Source: a virus. From it: a stretch of 28,714 nucleotides of DNA. The notes beneath the pieces were generated by a model. That model saw nothing but the letters and a program-made list of their open reading frames with translations, did no database searches and had not been told where the DNA came from. How positions within the stretch are numbered: position 1 is the first letter of the stretch; every line of letters starts with the position of its first letter. Below are positions 1 to 7,251 of the stretch, piece after piece. The position numbers were made by a program, and so were the translations under genes. The stretch covers positions 1 through 28,714 of the IMG/VR virus record IMGVR_UViG_3300021960_000370; one strand, 5' to 3'.

Positions 1-359
1 ACCTTGTGATTTACATCCCACAAAACGTAGCAAAGGCTTACGTCCGCGCTTTGGGTGGTTTCGGTACTTCTGGCTTGGGTGCTAATGGTGTTGACAACAA
101 AGGCACTATGTGGTACGGTCAAGGTGACTTGTACTTTGATGGTATCCGCGTTGCTATGGTTAACGGCCTTCCTTCTAACAAAATGGTAGCCGCACAATCT
201 TCAAACTTGTTCTTCGGTACTGGTCTTGAATCCGACCGCAACGAGGTTAAGGTATTGGATATGGGTGATTTGGATGGCTCTAACAACATCCGCGTTATCT
301 TGCGTTTCTTGGCTGGTGTTCAGTATGGTATCGGTGCTGACTGCGTACTTTACGCCTAA
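1..359 (+). CDS. Major capsid protein, C-terminal part (5' truncated)
   Basis: Open from the window edge (codon frame begins at base 3) to TAA at 357-359. The first 25 residues (LVIYIPQNVAKAYVRALGG...) match the last 25 residues encoded at the other end of the window (LTIYVPQNVARAYVRALGG...) with three substitutions. This is therefore the same capsid gene or a close allele of it. Joining 28070-28714 to 78-359 would give a 308-residue capsid protein, a normal size for a small siphovirus. A strong terminator follows directly. The capsid identity rests on position after a scaffold-like gene and on my recollection of similar Bacteroidota phage proteins. No catalytic motif is expected in such a protein. 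Confidence 0.75.
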   Translation, partial: LVIYIPQNVAKAYVRALGGFGTSGLGANGVDNKGTMWYGQGDLYFDGIRVAMVNGLPSNKMVAAQSSNLFFGTGLESDRNEVKVLDMGDLDGSNNIRVILRFLAGVQYGIGADCVLYA

Positions 360-382
360 TTGATTGATTGATTTAACCTCAA

Positions 383-414
383 GGGGGTGAGGGTTCTGCC
401 CCACCCCCTTTTTT
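383..414 (+). terminator. Rho-independent terminator after the capsid gene
   Basis: GGGGGTG (383-389), a bulged A, then GGG pairs across a TTCTG loop with CCCCACCCCC, followed by T6 at 409-414. The G/C-rich stem plus U-tract is typical of an intrinsic terminator. It sits 24 bases after the capsid stop and before the tail gene at 428. It probably lowers, rather than abolishes, expression downstream of the most abundant late transcript. Confidence 0.85.
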
Positions 415-427
415 AATTAAAAAGACT

Positions 428-976
428 ATGGCTTGTAATTTAACTGCGGGACGTGCCATTCCTTGTAAAGATGTAGTAGGTGGTATCAAAGCCGTTTACT
501 TCGTTAACTACGGGGACTTGGGTACGCTTACCCTAACCAACGATGAGTTGACAGATGCGGACGGAACATTCTCCGCTTACAAATACGAATTGAAGGGTGC
601 TTCTAACTTGGAGCAAACTTTCAACTCAAGCCGTGAAAACGGCACTACTTTCTTTGAGCAAACCTTGACCTTGCAATTCACCAAGCTGACTAAAGAGGAC
701 AATAAGGAATTGAAGTTGATGGCCTATGGACGTCCCCAAGTAGTTGTTCAAGACTACAACGACAACTGCTTTTTGATGGGTGCTTACCACGGAGCAGAGG
801 TTACTGGTGGCACTATTGTTACCGGAACTGCTATGGGTGATTTGTCTGGTTATACCTTAACTTTGACGGCTCAAGAGATCCTCCCCGCTAACTTCATTGC
901 TGGGGCTACTGCGGCTAATCCATTCGCTGGATTGGCAAGTGCTACGGAGACGATTGTTACGGGTACGAACTCCTAA
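428..976 (+). CDS. Probable major tail protein (tail tube)
   Basis: 182 residues starting MACNLTAGRAIPCKDVVGG. It is rich in Thr, Gly and beta-strand-like alternation, with no signal peptide or membrane segment. The blocks SSRENGTTFFEQTLTL, KLTKEDNKELKLMAYGR and EVTGGTIVTGTAMGDLSGY look like a major tail protein family I recognise from Bacteroidota siphophages. Length and isolation between two strong terminators (383-414 and 997-1025) fit an abundantly made structural protein. The call is by family resemblance from memory. A head decoration protein is the main alternative. Confidence 0.6.
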   Translation: MACNLTAGRAIPCKDVVGGIKAVYFVNYGDLGTLTLTNDELTDADGTFSAYKYELKGASNLEQTFNSSRENGTTFFEQTLTLQFTKLTKEDNKELKLMAYGRPQVVVQDYNDNCFLMGAYHGAEVTGGTIVTGTAMGDLSGYTLTLTAQEILPANFIAGATAANPFAGLASATETIVTGTNS

Positions 977-996
977 CATTTCTTTCATTTGGGTAG

Positions 997-1025
997 AGAG
1001 GGGGGCTTATGCCCCCTTCTTTTTT
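997..1025 (+). terminator. Rho-independent terminator after the tail protein gene
   Basis: AGAGGGGGGC (997-1006) pairs with GCCCCCTTCT (1011-1020) across a TTAT loop with a single mismatch, followed by T5. It lies 20 bases past the stop at 976. Its presence rules out the alternative upstream TTG start at 989 for the next gene, because that start would place the hairpin inside the coding region. Confidence 0.85.
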
Positions 1026-1045
1026 GGAATAAAGTATATCCTTTT

Positions 1046-1060
1046 AGTTATTTAATTGAG
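1046..1060 (+). promoter_or_regulatory. A/T-rich translation-start element abutting ATG
   Basis: AGTTATTTAATTGAG ends immediately before the ATG at 1061. Close relatives of the same word abut the ATGs at 15634 and 18461. Two more occur at 3722-3736 (14 bases before the ATG at 3751) and 23525-23539. No Shine-Dalgarno sequence is present. I interpret this as a phage translation-initiation leader, but a promoter role is not excluded. Confidence 0.4.
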
Positions 1061-1396
1061 ATGCATATACTACAAGAGTCAGCTTCACCCCAGTCCATTG
1101 TGATTATACCGAGAACCTACCCGGCAAGTGTCACTCTTCAGTTGGTGGATGAATCAAGAAATACTACCGCTACGCCATCGGTTAGCGTATCCTCTGCGGA
1201 TGGCTATATGACCATTAGCGGGACTTTCTCCCTAAAGGATGGTAGATACTATGGTTTAAAGGTTTTGGATGGCTCTACGCTGATTTACAGAGATAGGGTA
1301 TTTGTAACCTCGCAAACTATCTTTGATAAGTATACCGTCAACGAGGGGGTATATGTAGAGGAGAATACCTCAAATAATGAATTTGTAATTATATGA
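1061..1396 (+). CDS. Hypothetical structural protein, beta-rich, possible head-tail connector
   Basis: 111 residues from ATG 1061 (MHILQESASPQSIVIIPRTY). The frame is open upstream to a TTG at 991, but that stretch holds the terminator, so the ATG is chosen. The protein is mostly alternating hydrophobic and polar residues, suggesting a small beta-sandwich (TVNEGVYVEENTSNNEFVII at the end). There are no cysteines and no membrane segment. The stop overlaps the portal start (1393) by four bases, so the two are translationally coupled. I do not recognise a named family with confidence. A connector or neck role is inferred from position alone. Confidence 0.7.
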   Translation: MHILQESASPQSIVIIPRTYPASVTLQLVDESRNTTATPSVSVSSADGYMTISGTFSLKDGRYYGLKVLDGSTLIYRDRVFVTSQTIFDKYTVNEGVYVEENTSNNEFVII

Positions 1397-3171
1397 GCAA
1401 GTTCCATTTTGTAAACCTATCCAGTTACACCTCTCCAGAAATCAAGGAGGTGAATAACCGCGATTGGGTGGAGTATGGTTATGATAATGACTACTTCCAA
1501 TTTCTAATTGACCGATTCCAAGGTAGCCCCACCAACAACGCTATTATCAACGGCATTTCCGAATTGATTTATGGCAAGGGATTGGATGCTACGGATTCAG
1601 CGCGTAAGCCAGAGGCGTATGCCCAGATGCGTTCTTTATTTAGTAAGGATTGTTTGCGTAAAGCAACATCCGACTTTAAGATGCTTGGTCAATGTGCTTT
1701 TCAAGTTATCTACTCCCAAGATCACTCAATGATTACGGAGGTATACCATATGCCTATTGAGAGCCTACGAGCCGAGAAGTGCAATGAGGAAGGCGAGATT
1801 GAGGGGTACTACTACGCCAAAGATTGGAACGAGGTAAAAAACAACAAGGAAACTCCTCACCGCATTCCAGCGTTTGGTTTCTCTAATGAGGGCATTGAGA
1901 TTCTATATATCAAGCCCTACCGCGCGGGATTCTACTACTACGCCCCCGTTGACTATCAAGGAGGACTCCAGTATGCCGAACTTGAGGAGGAGGTAGCCAA
2001 CTACCACCTCAACAATATTAAGAACGGGATGTCTCCCTCTATGCTTATCAACTTCAATAACGGAGTACCTACGGAGGAGGAGCGTTACATCATTGAGAAC
2101 AAGGTAGCGGAGAAGTTCTCCGGAACTTCCAACGCTGGTAAGTTCATCCTTGCCTTCAACGACAATAAGGAGATGGCGGCTGACATTCAGCCAGTCCAAC
2201 TTTCCGATGCTTCCCAACAATATCAATTCTTGGCTGATGAGGCTATGCGTAAGATTATGGTATCCCACCGCGTTACATCTCCGATGCTCTTGGGCATTAA
2301 AGATCAAAGCGGTTTAGGTAATAACGCGGAGGAACTTATGACGGCTTCGCAGTTGTTTGATAATATCGTTATCCGTCCGATGCAAGAAACCATCTTGGAA
2401 GGCTTGGATAAGATTTTGGCTTACAACGACATTTCTTTGGATTTGTACTTTAAGACTCTTCAGCCTATTGAGTTCACCGATGCGGTGGTAACTGATCGCG
2501 CAACCATTGAGCAAGAGACGGGTGTAAAAACATCTCTCTCCAAAGCTCCTACCTTCACCAAGGAGGAGGAACAAGCTTGGATTGAGCAGTTGCGGGGAAA
2601 GGGCGAGGTCATTGATTTAGAAGAATGGGAACTCATCTCCGATGAGGTAGTCAATGATCCAGATAACGAGGACTCCCACCTCTCCAAGGAATATAATTTT
2701 GCCGTTGAGGATTATTCTAACGCTGACGATAGAAGCAAGTACGATAGTGGTCTTTATAAGATACGCTACGCTTACACTCGCAACATAAGTGCCAACTCAA
2801 GGGACTTTTGCGTGGAGATGGTTAATGCCGCAGATTCTGGCATCGTATACCGCAAAGAGGACATTGATATGATGTCTTTTTCTGGTGTTAATGGACAGTT
2901 CGCCCCCAAAGGGCGTAATGTCTACTCCATCTGGAAATGGAAGGGCGGTGTTTACTGCCATCACGCTTGGCGAAGATTGGTCTACTTCCGCAAGAGAGGC
3001 AAGGGCGGTGAGTTCCTTCCTAATGCTGGGCTTGAGAACGATAAGACGATAAGCACGGAGGCCGCCATTAAGGCGGGAGTGCCTTCAAGCAAATTAGTAC
3101 CAACGGCTTGGGATGAGGCACAGACTCGTCCTATTGATACACCAACAAGAGGCTCATTAAAAAATAGATAA
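1393..3171 (+). CDS. Portal protein with C-terminal MuF-like domain
   Basis: 592 residues. The first ~430 look like a phage portal: an N-terminal arm with VEYGYDNDYFQFLIDRF and INGISELIYGKG, a central domain, and a helical region with SHRVTSPMLLGIKDQSGLG near residue 305, a typical portal phrase. From about residue 449 a second domain follows (SRDFCVEMVN, then GVN, KWKGGVYCHHAWRRLVYFRK). It resembles the C-terminal part of Mu gpF-like head morphogenesis proteins, so this is a portal-MuF fusion. The portal forms the dodecameric DNA-entry ring at one vertex, and the MuF part is probably carried into the head. It overlaps both neighbours by 1-4 bases. It lies downstream of the capsid gene, opposite to the usual order. 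Confidence 0.75.
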   Translation: MSKFHFVNLSSYTSPEIKEVNNRDWVEYGYDNDYFQFLIDRFQGSPTNNAIINGISELIYGKGLDATDSARKPEAYAQMRSLFSKDCLRKATSDFKMLGQCAFQVIYSQDHSMITEVYHMPIESLRAEKCNEEGEIEGYYYAKDWNEVKNNKETPHRIPAFGFSNEGIEILYIKPYRAGFYYYAPVDYQGGLQYAELEEEVANYHLNNIKNGMSPSMLINFNNGVPTEEERYIIENKVAEKFSGTSNAGKFILAFNDNKEMAADIQPVQLSDASQQYQFLADEAMRKIMVSHRVTSPMLLGIKDQSGLGNNAEELMTASQLFDNIVIRPMQETILEGLDKILAYNDISLDLYFKTLQPIEFTDAVVTDRATIEQETGVKTSLSKAPTFTKEEEQAWIEQLRGKGEVIDLEEWELISDEVVNDPDNEDSHLSKEYNFAVEDYSNADDRSKYDSGLYKIRYAYTRNISANSRDFCVEMVNAADSGIVYRKEDIDMMSFSGVNGQFAPKGRNVYSIWKWKGGVYCHHAWRRLVYFRKRGKGGEFLPNAGLENDKTISTEAAIKAGVPSSKLVPTAWDEAQTRPIDTPTRGSLKNR

Positions 3172-3671
3172 TGGCAACGGCACTATTCATTACCCGCGAG
3201 GACATAGTACGCAACACCGCTTTAGGCGGTAATGTGGATACGGATAAGTTCATCCAATTTATTAAGATTGCCCAACAGATCCATATTCAAAACTACTTGG
3301 GTTCTAAATTGTATGACAAGATTTCGGCAGACATCATTGCCGGAACGCTATCTGGCGATTACTTGACATTGGTAACGGACTACGTTCAACCTATGCTCAT
3401 CCATTTTGCGCTAATGGAGTATATGCCCTTTGCGGCCTATACCATCGGCAACGGAGGGGTGTATAAGCACCAAAGCGAGAACTCTGCGAGTGTAGACAAG
3501 ACGGAGGTAGATTTCTTAATTGAGAAGGAGCGTAAGATTGCCGAGTTTTATGTGCGTAGGTTCATTGACTTTATGACCTACAACCAAACGACCTATCCAG
3601 AGTACAATCAAAATACCAACGATGATATGTACCCCGACTACGATGTGCAATATAGCGGTTGGGTATTATGA
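3171..3671 (+). CDS. Head-tail adaptor-like protein
   Basis: 166 residues, mainly helical, starting MATALFITREDIVRNT, with IKIAQQIHIQNYLGSKLYD and a stretch rich in aromatic residues (HFALMEYMPFAAYTIGNGGVY). This pattern matches the gp6-like connector/DUF6712-type proteins that follow portals in Bacteroidota siphophages, as far as I remember the family. It shares one base with the portal stop and overlaps the next small ORF by four bases. The tail is acidic and Tyr-rich (NDDMYPDYDVQYSGW). It probably docks the tail on the portal ring. The exact family needs a profile search. Confidence 0.6.
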   Translation: MATALFITREDIVRNTALGGNVDTDKFIQFIKIAQQIHIQNYLGSKLYDKISADIIAGTLSGDYLTLVTDYVQPMLIHFALMEYMPFAAYTIGNGGVYKHQSENSASVDKTEVDFLIEKERKIAEFYVRRFIDFMTYNQTTYPEYNQNTNDDMYPDYDVQYSGWVL

Positions 3672-3754
3672 GCAAGAAGCGAAACTACGAACCCAAGAAG
3701 GTCAACGTACTAAAGCTAAAGAGTTATTTAATTAAGAAAGAGAGTAAAAAATGA
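3668..3754 (+). CDS. Very small basic protein (28 aa)
   Basis: ATGAGC at 3668 overlaps the upstream stop, and its own TGA overlaps the ATG at 3751, so it fills the gap exactly in the ATGA-overlap style of this operon. The peptide is MSKKRNYEPKKVNVLKLKSY followed by LIKKESKK: ten lysines out of 28 residues. It may be a real head-tail accessory peptide, or simply a translated coupling spacer. Sequence word AGTTATTTAATTAAG lies inside it (3722-3736). No function is assigned. Confidence 0.45.
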   Translation: MSKKRNYEPKKVNVLKLKSYLIKKESKK

Positions 3755-4071
3755 GTAACCTAATATCTTGGGGGGCTATCTATTGTGAGACTTGGTGGGG
3801 CGATACTGACCGAACCACTTTGTCCATACAAAACGAGAGCGCACCTCCTTGCTTTGCTCCAGTTAATGACATTGCCCTTGCTTTCCAAGCGAGGGTAGAA
3901 GCTGATGGAGGCGTATTGGAGGGGTATGATTGCTTGGTGGCGGCTCTGCAAGATTTAGGAGAAGACAACTATTACGAACTATTTGATACCTATATCCAAC
4001 GGATGACTGATGATGGGGCTACGCTTGAAGGCCGAGACTGCCTTGTTGAACAATTATTTAATTTGAACTGA
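3751..4071 (+). CDS. Small acidic protein with two copies of an ADGG/EG-C-L motif
   Basis: 106 residues. The N-terminal half (SWGAIYCETWWGD) is Trp/Cys-containing. The C-terminal half contains two copies of one motif: ARVEADGGVLEGYDCL at about 48-62 and QRMTDDGATLEGRDCL at about 83-98. A third copy, TRVEADGGVVEGWSCL, lies in the tail protein at 20206-21474 (residues ~248-263). I recognise this as a short recurring module in Bacteroidota phage virion proteins. Its role is unknown to me, with virion attachment or fibre docking a possibility. The gene sits just before the receptor-binding protein and shares a base with it. Confidence 0.6.
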   Translation: MSNLISWGAIYCETWWGDTDRTTLSIQNESAPPCFAPVNDIALAFQARVEADGGVLEGYDCLVAALQDLGEDNYYELFDTYIQRMTDDGATLEGRDCLVEQLFNLN

Positions 4072-5846
4072 TGAGTTATTTTGATGATGCCTCGCTCGTA
4101 ATGATTCCGAGTGGCTATAAAGACCAAAAAGTATATAGTGTCAAGCCGATAGATGGATCGGGCGATTTGACCTTCAGCCGAGCATCTAACGCGACCCGTG
4201 TCAATAGTTCGGGTTTGGTGGAGAAGGTGCGGACAAACGAGGTAATACAATCTGAAAATTTCAGCACTTGGACACTGAGACCATCGTCAAGCGTAACAAG
4301 TAACACAATAGCAAACCCTTTAGATGGGGCTATTACGGCAGACACCATTAATCAAGGCACCAATATTTATAGCGGTGTTTATAACTCCGTAAGTGCTTCA
4401 TCAAATTATTGGACAAATAGTGTATACTTAAAAGCGGGAACTTTAAATTATGCTTATGTACTTATTAATGGTTCGCCATCAAGTTATGCTTGGTTCAATT
4501 TGTCAACTGGTTCCGTTAGTGGCGTAACTTCTAACGAATTAGCAAGTATTACAGATGCTGGTGGAGGATGGTATCGTTGCGCTATTTATTCAAAAGTTCT
4601 TGCTTCAAATGGTGTATTACAATTTGGATTTAGTGATGCGGCCGTTTTTACGCCAAGTGTAAGCGGTTACGGATATGCGTTTGGCGCACAAGCAGAGGTT
4701 TCGGACTTCGGCCCTACGCCCTACATCGCCACCACATCTTCAGCGGTATCAGTCGGCCCCGTGAGTGGATTGCCTCGCCTTGACTATTCGGGGGGGGCTT
4801 CGTGTCCTTCGCTCCTCTTGGAACCCCAGCGCACAAACGCCGTTACATTCTCGGAATCCTTTGATAATGCGGCTTGGACTAAAGTAGCGGGAACTATCAC
4901 GGCAAATAATGCCGTATCCCCCGATGGTTACCAAAATGCTGATTTATTCACGGCAGACGGAACAACAACGCAACACGCTGTTTTGCAATCGCAAACGGCT
5001 GGAGCAAAAACTATTTCGTTTTTTGTTAAGATGGGAACGCAACGCTATGTCCAAATTTTAACAAGCGGAACCGTTGATGCGGTAGCAAACTACGATTTGC
5101 AAACTGGTTCCGTTGGCGGTTTGGGTTCAGCTTCTACGGCTTCAATGGTTGATTACGGCAATGGATGGTGGCGCCTTATTTTGACCTCTACCGATGTCCT
5201 TACTGGTGGTATTTATCTTTGTTTTGCTAACTCACTAACGGATGGTCGTTATCCTGCCGTTTCAAGTTCGGGAACGGTTTGGATTTGGGGCGCTATGTCG
5301 GAACTTGGCGCAACATACGCAAGTTCCTACCTCAACACGCTATCAACTGCGGTGACCCGTGTGGCCGATGCCGCTTCTAAAACGGGCATTTCTTCTTTGA
5401 TTGGGCAGACGGAGGGGACTATTTTTGTGGAATTTCAAACGCTTCAATTAAACCCAACTAATGTCAGCAGAATTATTTTAAGCGATGGCACTACATCAAA
5501 CTACATATTTCTTGGGTTAAATGAAGCTGGAAGCGGAAACCTCTCACGTTTATATGTTAACAATACTGGAGCAGGTACTTCCGTTTCTGTATTCTCATCT
5601 ACGGCGCTCACGGTAGGCACAAATAAATTAGCAATGGCCTATAAAAGTGGTTCATTTGCGTTATACCTTAATGGTAATTTGGTCGGCTCAAGCTCTTCGG
5701 CTGTTACAATTCCAGCAACGTCGCAATTAGTAATAGGTGGTCAAAGTCCTTCCGCTATTAATCAGCTTGAAACGATGGTAGATAAACAAATAATTCTTTT
5801 TAAGACCCGCCTTTCCAACGCAGACCTTGCAACCTTAACCGCATAA
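4071..5846 (+). CDS. Modular receptor-binding / tail fibre protein
   Basis: 591 residues with no signal peptide, very rich in Ser, Thr, Gly, Ala and Asn. Layout: an N-terminal anchor (LTFSRASNATRVNSSGLVE at ~33-52) typical of phage fibre-like proteins; a first jelly-roll-like module (~60-215); a second (~262-425) with the same landmarks (SENF/SESF..W, then DG..AD, a GGGWYR/GNGWWR turn, and a GYGYAFGAQ/GTVWIWGAM close); and a C-terminal LamG/concanavalin-like domain (~435-591, FALYLNGNLVGSS). The duplication suggests carbohydrate binding at the host surface. Both modules are more AT-rich than the sequence joining them (around 4690-4850), which suggests cassette exchange. It lies between structural and lysis genes. 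Confidence 0.7.
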   Translation: MSYFDDASLVMIPSGYKDQKVYSVKPIDGSGDLTFSRASNATRVNSSGLVEKVRTNEVIQSENFSTWTLRPSSSVTSNTIANPLDGAITADTINQGTNIYSGVYNSVSASSNYWTNSVYLKAGTLNYAYVLINGSPSSYAWFNLSTGSVSGVTSNELASITDAGGGWYRCAIYSKVLASNGVLQFGFSDAAVFTPSVSGYGYAFGAQAEVSDFGPTPYIATTSSAVSVGPVSGLPRLDYSGGASCPSLLLEPQRTNAVTFSESFDNAAWTKVAGTITANNAVSPDGYQNADLFTADGTTTQHAVLQSQTAGAKTISFFVKMGTQRYVQILTSGTVDAVANYDLQTGSVGGLGSASTASMVDYGNGWWRLILTSTDVLTGGIYLCFANSLTDGRYPAVSSSGTVWIWGAMSELGATYASSYLNTLSTAVTRVADAASKTGISSLIGQTEGTIFVEFQTLQLNPTNVSRIILSDGTTSNYIFLGLNEAGSGNLSRLYVNNTGAGTSVSVFSSTALTVGTNKLAMAYKSGSFALYLNGNLVGSSSSAVTIPATSQLVIGGQSPSAINQLETMVDKQIILFKTRLSNADLATLTA

Positions 5847-5850
5847 GAAT

Positions 5851-6234
5851 ATGGCAACCTTTAGAAAATACGAATTTACGCCCACGCAATGGGCTACGGC
5901 AAAGGCCAAGATTGAAACCACCGATGCAGAGGGCAACACCTCTTGGGATGCCTCCAAAGTTATCGCGGTGGTAGAGTTAGGCCACCTTTGCACACAATGG
6001 GGAACGGATGCCGAAGGCAACCGCGTTTGTGAGGTAGAATCACCAAAGTATTCCGTTGACATCCTTTGGACGGATCAACCCGCGACCACATCATTCGCAT
6101 CCTATGTTGTATGGCCAGAACCTTGTGGCGTTCACATCTTCGCGGGATGGGCGGAACAATACGCTTTGGACTATTGCGCGGCGAACCCATCGGCGGCCTA
6201 TTGTCAACCTCCAACGCCTCCTTCTGAATTATGA
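5851..6234 (+). CDS. Hypothetical protein next to the receptor-binding protein
   Basis: 127 residues starting MATFRKYEFTPTQWATAKAK, four bases after the fibre stop. Aromatic-rich and acidic, with five cysteines (HLCTQWG, RVCEVES, EPCGVHIF, LDYCAANP, AYCQPP) and a Pro-rich end (QPPTPPSEL). There is no membrane segment or signal. The cysteines do not form a classical zinc pattern. A virion or fibre-accessory role is suggested only by position; I do not recognise the family with confidence. It overlaps the next gene's ATG by four bases. Confidence 0.65.
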   Translation: MATFRKYEFTPTQWATAKAKIETTDAEGNTSWDASKVIAVVELGHLCTQWGTDAEGNRVCEVESPKYSVDILWTDQPATTSFASYVVWPEPCGVHIFAGWAEQYALDYCAANPSAAYCQPPTPPSEL

Positions 6235-6407
6235 CACGGACTGAATCGGTAGGGGCTACCTTCCTCTCAACAATTATCAGTTGGATTACCATTGACATTA
6301 ACCCTTTGTTGTCGGGTATCGCTTCGGTATTCGCTATTGTCTTATCCGCGTTCCTTATCTACAAGACCTACCTTGAGATTAAGATTCGTAAAAATCAACT
6401 GAAATGA
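6231..6407 (+). CDS. Small membrane protein, candidate holin
   Basis: 58 residues from ATG 6231, which overlaps the previous stop; its TGA overlaps the next ATG (6404). One long hydrophobic stretch (NPLLSGIASVFAIVLSAFLI, ~24-43) is followed by a basic tail (KTYLEIKIRKNQLK). Size, single membrane span, charged C terminus and place just upstream of the amidase fit a class III-like holin or an antiholin. The membrane nature is visible; the lysis role is inferred from context. Confidence 0.6.
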   Translation: MTRTESVGATFLSTIISWITIDINPLLSGIASVFAIVLSAFLIYKTYLEIKIRKNQLK

Positions 6408-6625
6408 AAAACTGGATTAAGAGCCTTTTAGGTACGGGAGATTCCGTAAGCTCTAAACGCTTTGTTGGCTTGTTGGGAGCATTGACTCTTTTGGTGATGC
6501 TGGTGGTTAATTCCTTCAGCCCTCAAGACATTGCGCCCTCCGATGGTCTGGTGAATGCCGTCTTGTTGTTGACTTTGGGTTGTTTTGGCTTTACTTCTTT
6601 TGAGAAGTTCAATGGCAAAGGCTAA
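6404..6625 (+). CDS. Small membrane protein, candidate holin
   Basis: 73 residues with two hydrophobic spans (about 20-38, FVGLLGALTLLVMLVVNSF, and 47-64, GLVNAVLLLTLGCFGFTS) joined by a short loop (SPQDIAPSD). The basic N terminus (MKNWIKSLLG) should stay in the cytoplasm, giving an N-in/C-in hairpin as in class II holins. It is coupled by a four-base overlap to the 58-aa membrane protein, so the pair may be holin and antiholin. Functional assignment is from size, topology and position before the endolysin. Confidence 0.6.
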   Translation: MKNWIKSLLGTGDSVSSKRFVGLLGALTLLVMLVVNSFSPQDIAPSDGLVNAVLLLTLGCFGFTSFEKFNGKG

Positions 6626-6746
6626 AGGTCAAACGGCTACCTCTTATATAAGTAAGAGCAAGAAGCGAGGTAAACACTCCAAGCAAGAGAGCAAGAACAA
6701 AGCCTCCAAGAATTATAGCAAACCCTACAAAGGTCAAGGACGATGA
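6612..6746 (+). CDS. Highly basic 44-aa protein
   Basis: MAKAKGQTATSYISKSKKRG continues as KHSKQESKNKASKN and ends SKPYKGQGR: about 14 Lys/Arg of 44. It overlaps the preceding membrane protein by 14 bases, and its stop overlaps the amidase ATG by four. I recall similar Lys-rich peptides ending in a K(P)YxGQGR-like motif next to amidase genes in Bacteroidota phages, which argues that it is real. The function is unknown. Nucleic-acid or ribosome binding is possible from charge alone. Confidence 0.6.
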   Translation: MAKAKGQTATSYISKSKKRGKHSKQESKNKASKNYSKPYKGQGR

Positions 6747-7156
6747 GGCCGTTAGATAAGATTATATTGCATTGCTCTGCTACGAGAGAGGGGCAACACA
6801 TAACCGTTGAGACCATTCGCCAATGGCATCTTAAGCGTGGGTGGTCGGATATTGGCTATCACTATGTCATTTACTTGGATGGATCTATCCACAAAGGCCG
6901 ACCCATTGAGAAAGTGGGCGCACACACCTCTGGGCAGAATACTGGAAGCATAGGCATCTGCTATGTCGGAGGGGTTGAGAAGGACGGCAAGACCCCAAAG
7001 GACACAATGACCGACTTGCAAGAAACGGCAATGGTAAACCTTATCAAGGCATTGCGTGAGGAGTATGGGCGTTTGAGTCTACACGGACATAACGAATATG
7101 CCGCAAAGGCTTGTCCTTCGTTTAAAGTTTACGAGAAATTTGATTGGTTATTATGA
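6743..7156 (+). CDS. N-acetylmuramoyl-L-alanine amidase (endolysin)
   Basis: 137 residues, a single Amidase_2/T7-lysozyme-type domain that cuts the amide bond between N-acetylmuramic acid and L-Ala in peptidoglycan. By alignment to T7 lysozyme in my head, the zinc ligands are H10 (IILHCSAT), H116 (LHGHNEYA) and C124 (KACPSF), and the catalytic Tyr and Lys are Y39 (GYHYVI) and K122. All are present and correctly spaced. There is no signal peptide and no cell-wall-binding domain, so it needs a holin for release. It sits behind two candidate holins and ahead of the candidate spanin. The family call is firm. Confidence 0.93.
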   Translation: MRPLDKIILHCSATREGQHITVETIRQWHLKRGWSDIGYHYVIYLDGSIHKGRPIEKVGAHTSGQNTGSIGICYVGGVEKDGKTPKDTMTDLQETAMVNLIKALREEYGRLSLHGHNEYAAKACPSFKVYEKFDWLL

Positions 7157-7251
7157 GTGATTTAAACAACTGGATAAATGAACTTGAAGAATTACCCGTT
7201 AACCCGTTATGCTCTTTGGACGATGAGCATTGCGATTCTTGTGGCAGTTAG
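7153..7251 (+). CDS. Tiny CxxC protein overlapping the spanin gene
   Basis: 32 residues (MSDLNNWINELEELPVNPLC, then SLDDEHCDSCGS). Its ATG overlaps the amidase stop by four bases, as most coupled genes here do. It runs 74 bases into the next gene in another frame. Acidic, with three cysteines, the last two as CDSC near the C terminus. I have a vague memory of similar short proteins ending in a C-x-x-C-G motif in related phages. It may be real or only a coupling leader for the spanin. Confidence 0.4.
   Translation: MSDLNNWINELEELPVNPLCSLDDEHCDSCGS

Noticed and set aside
360-374. ATTG tandem tract after the capsid stop
   Set aside because: Three short copies in AT-rich spacer; likely simple-sequence slippage without function.
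989-1060. Upstream TTG extension of the gene at 1061
   Set aside because: It would translate through a strong terminator hairpin; ATG 1061 directly follows a recurring start element.
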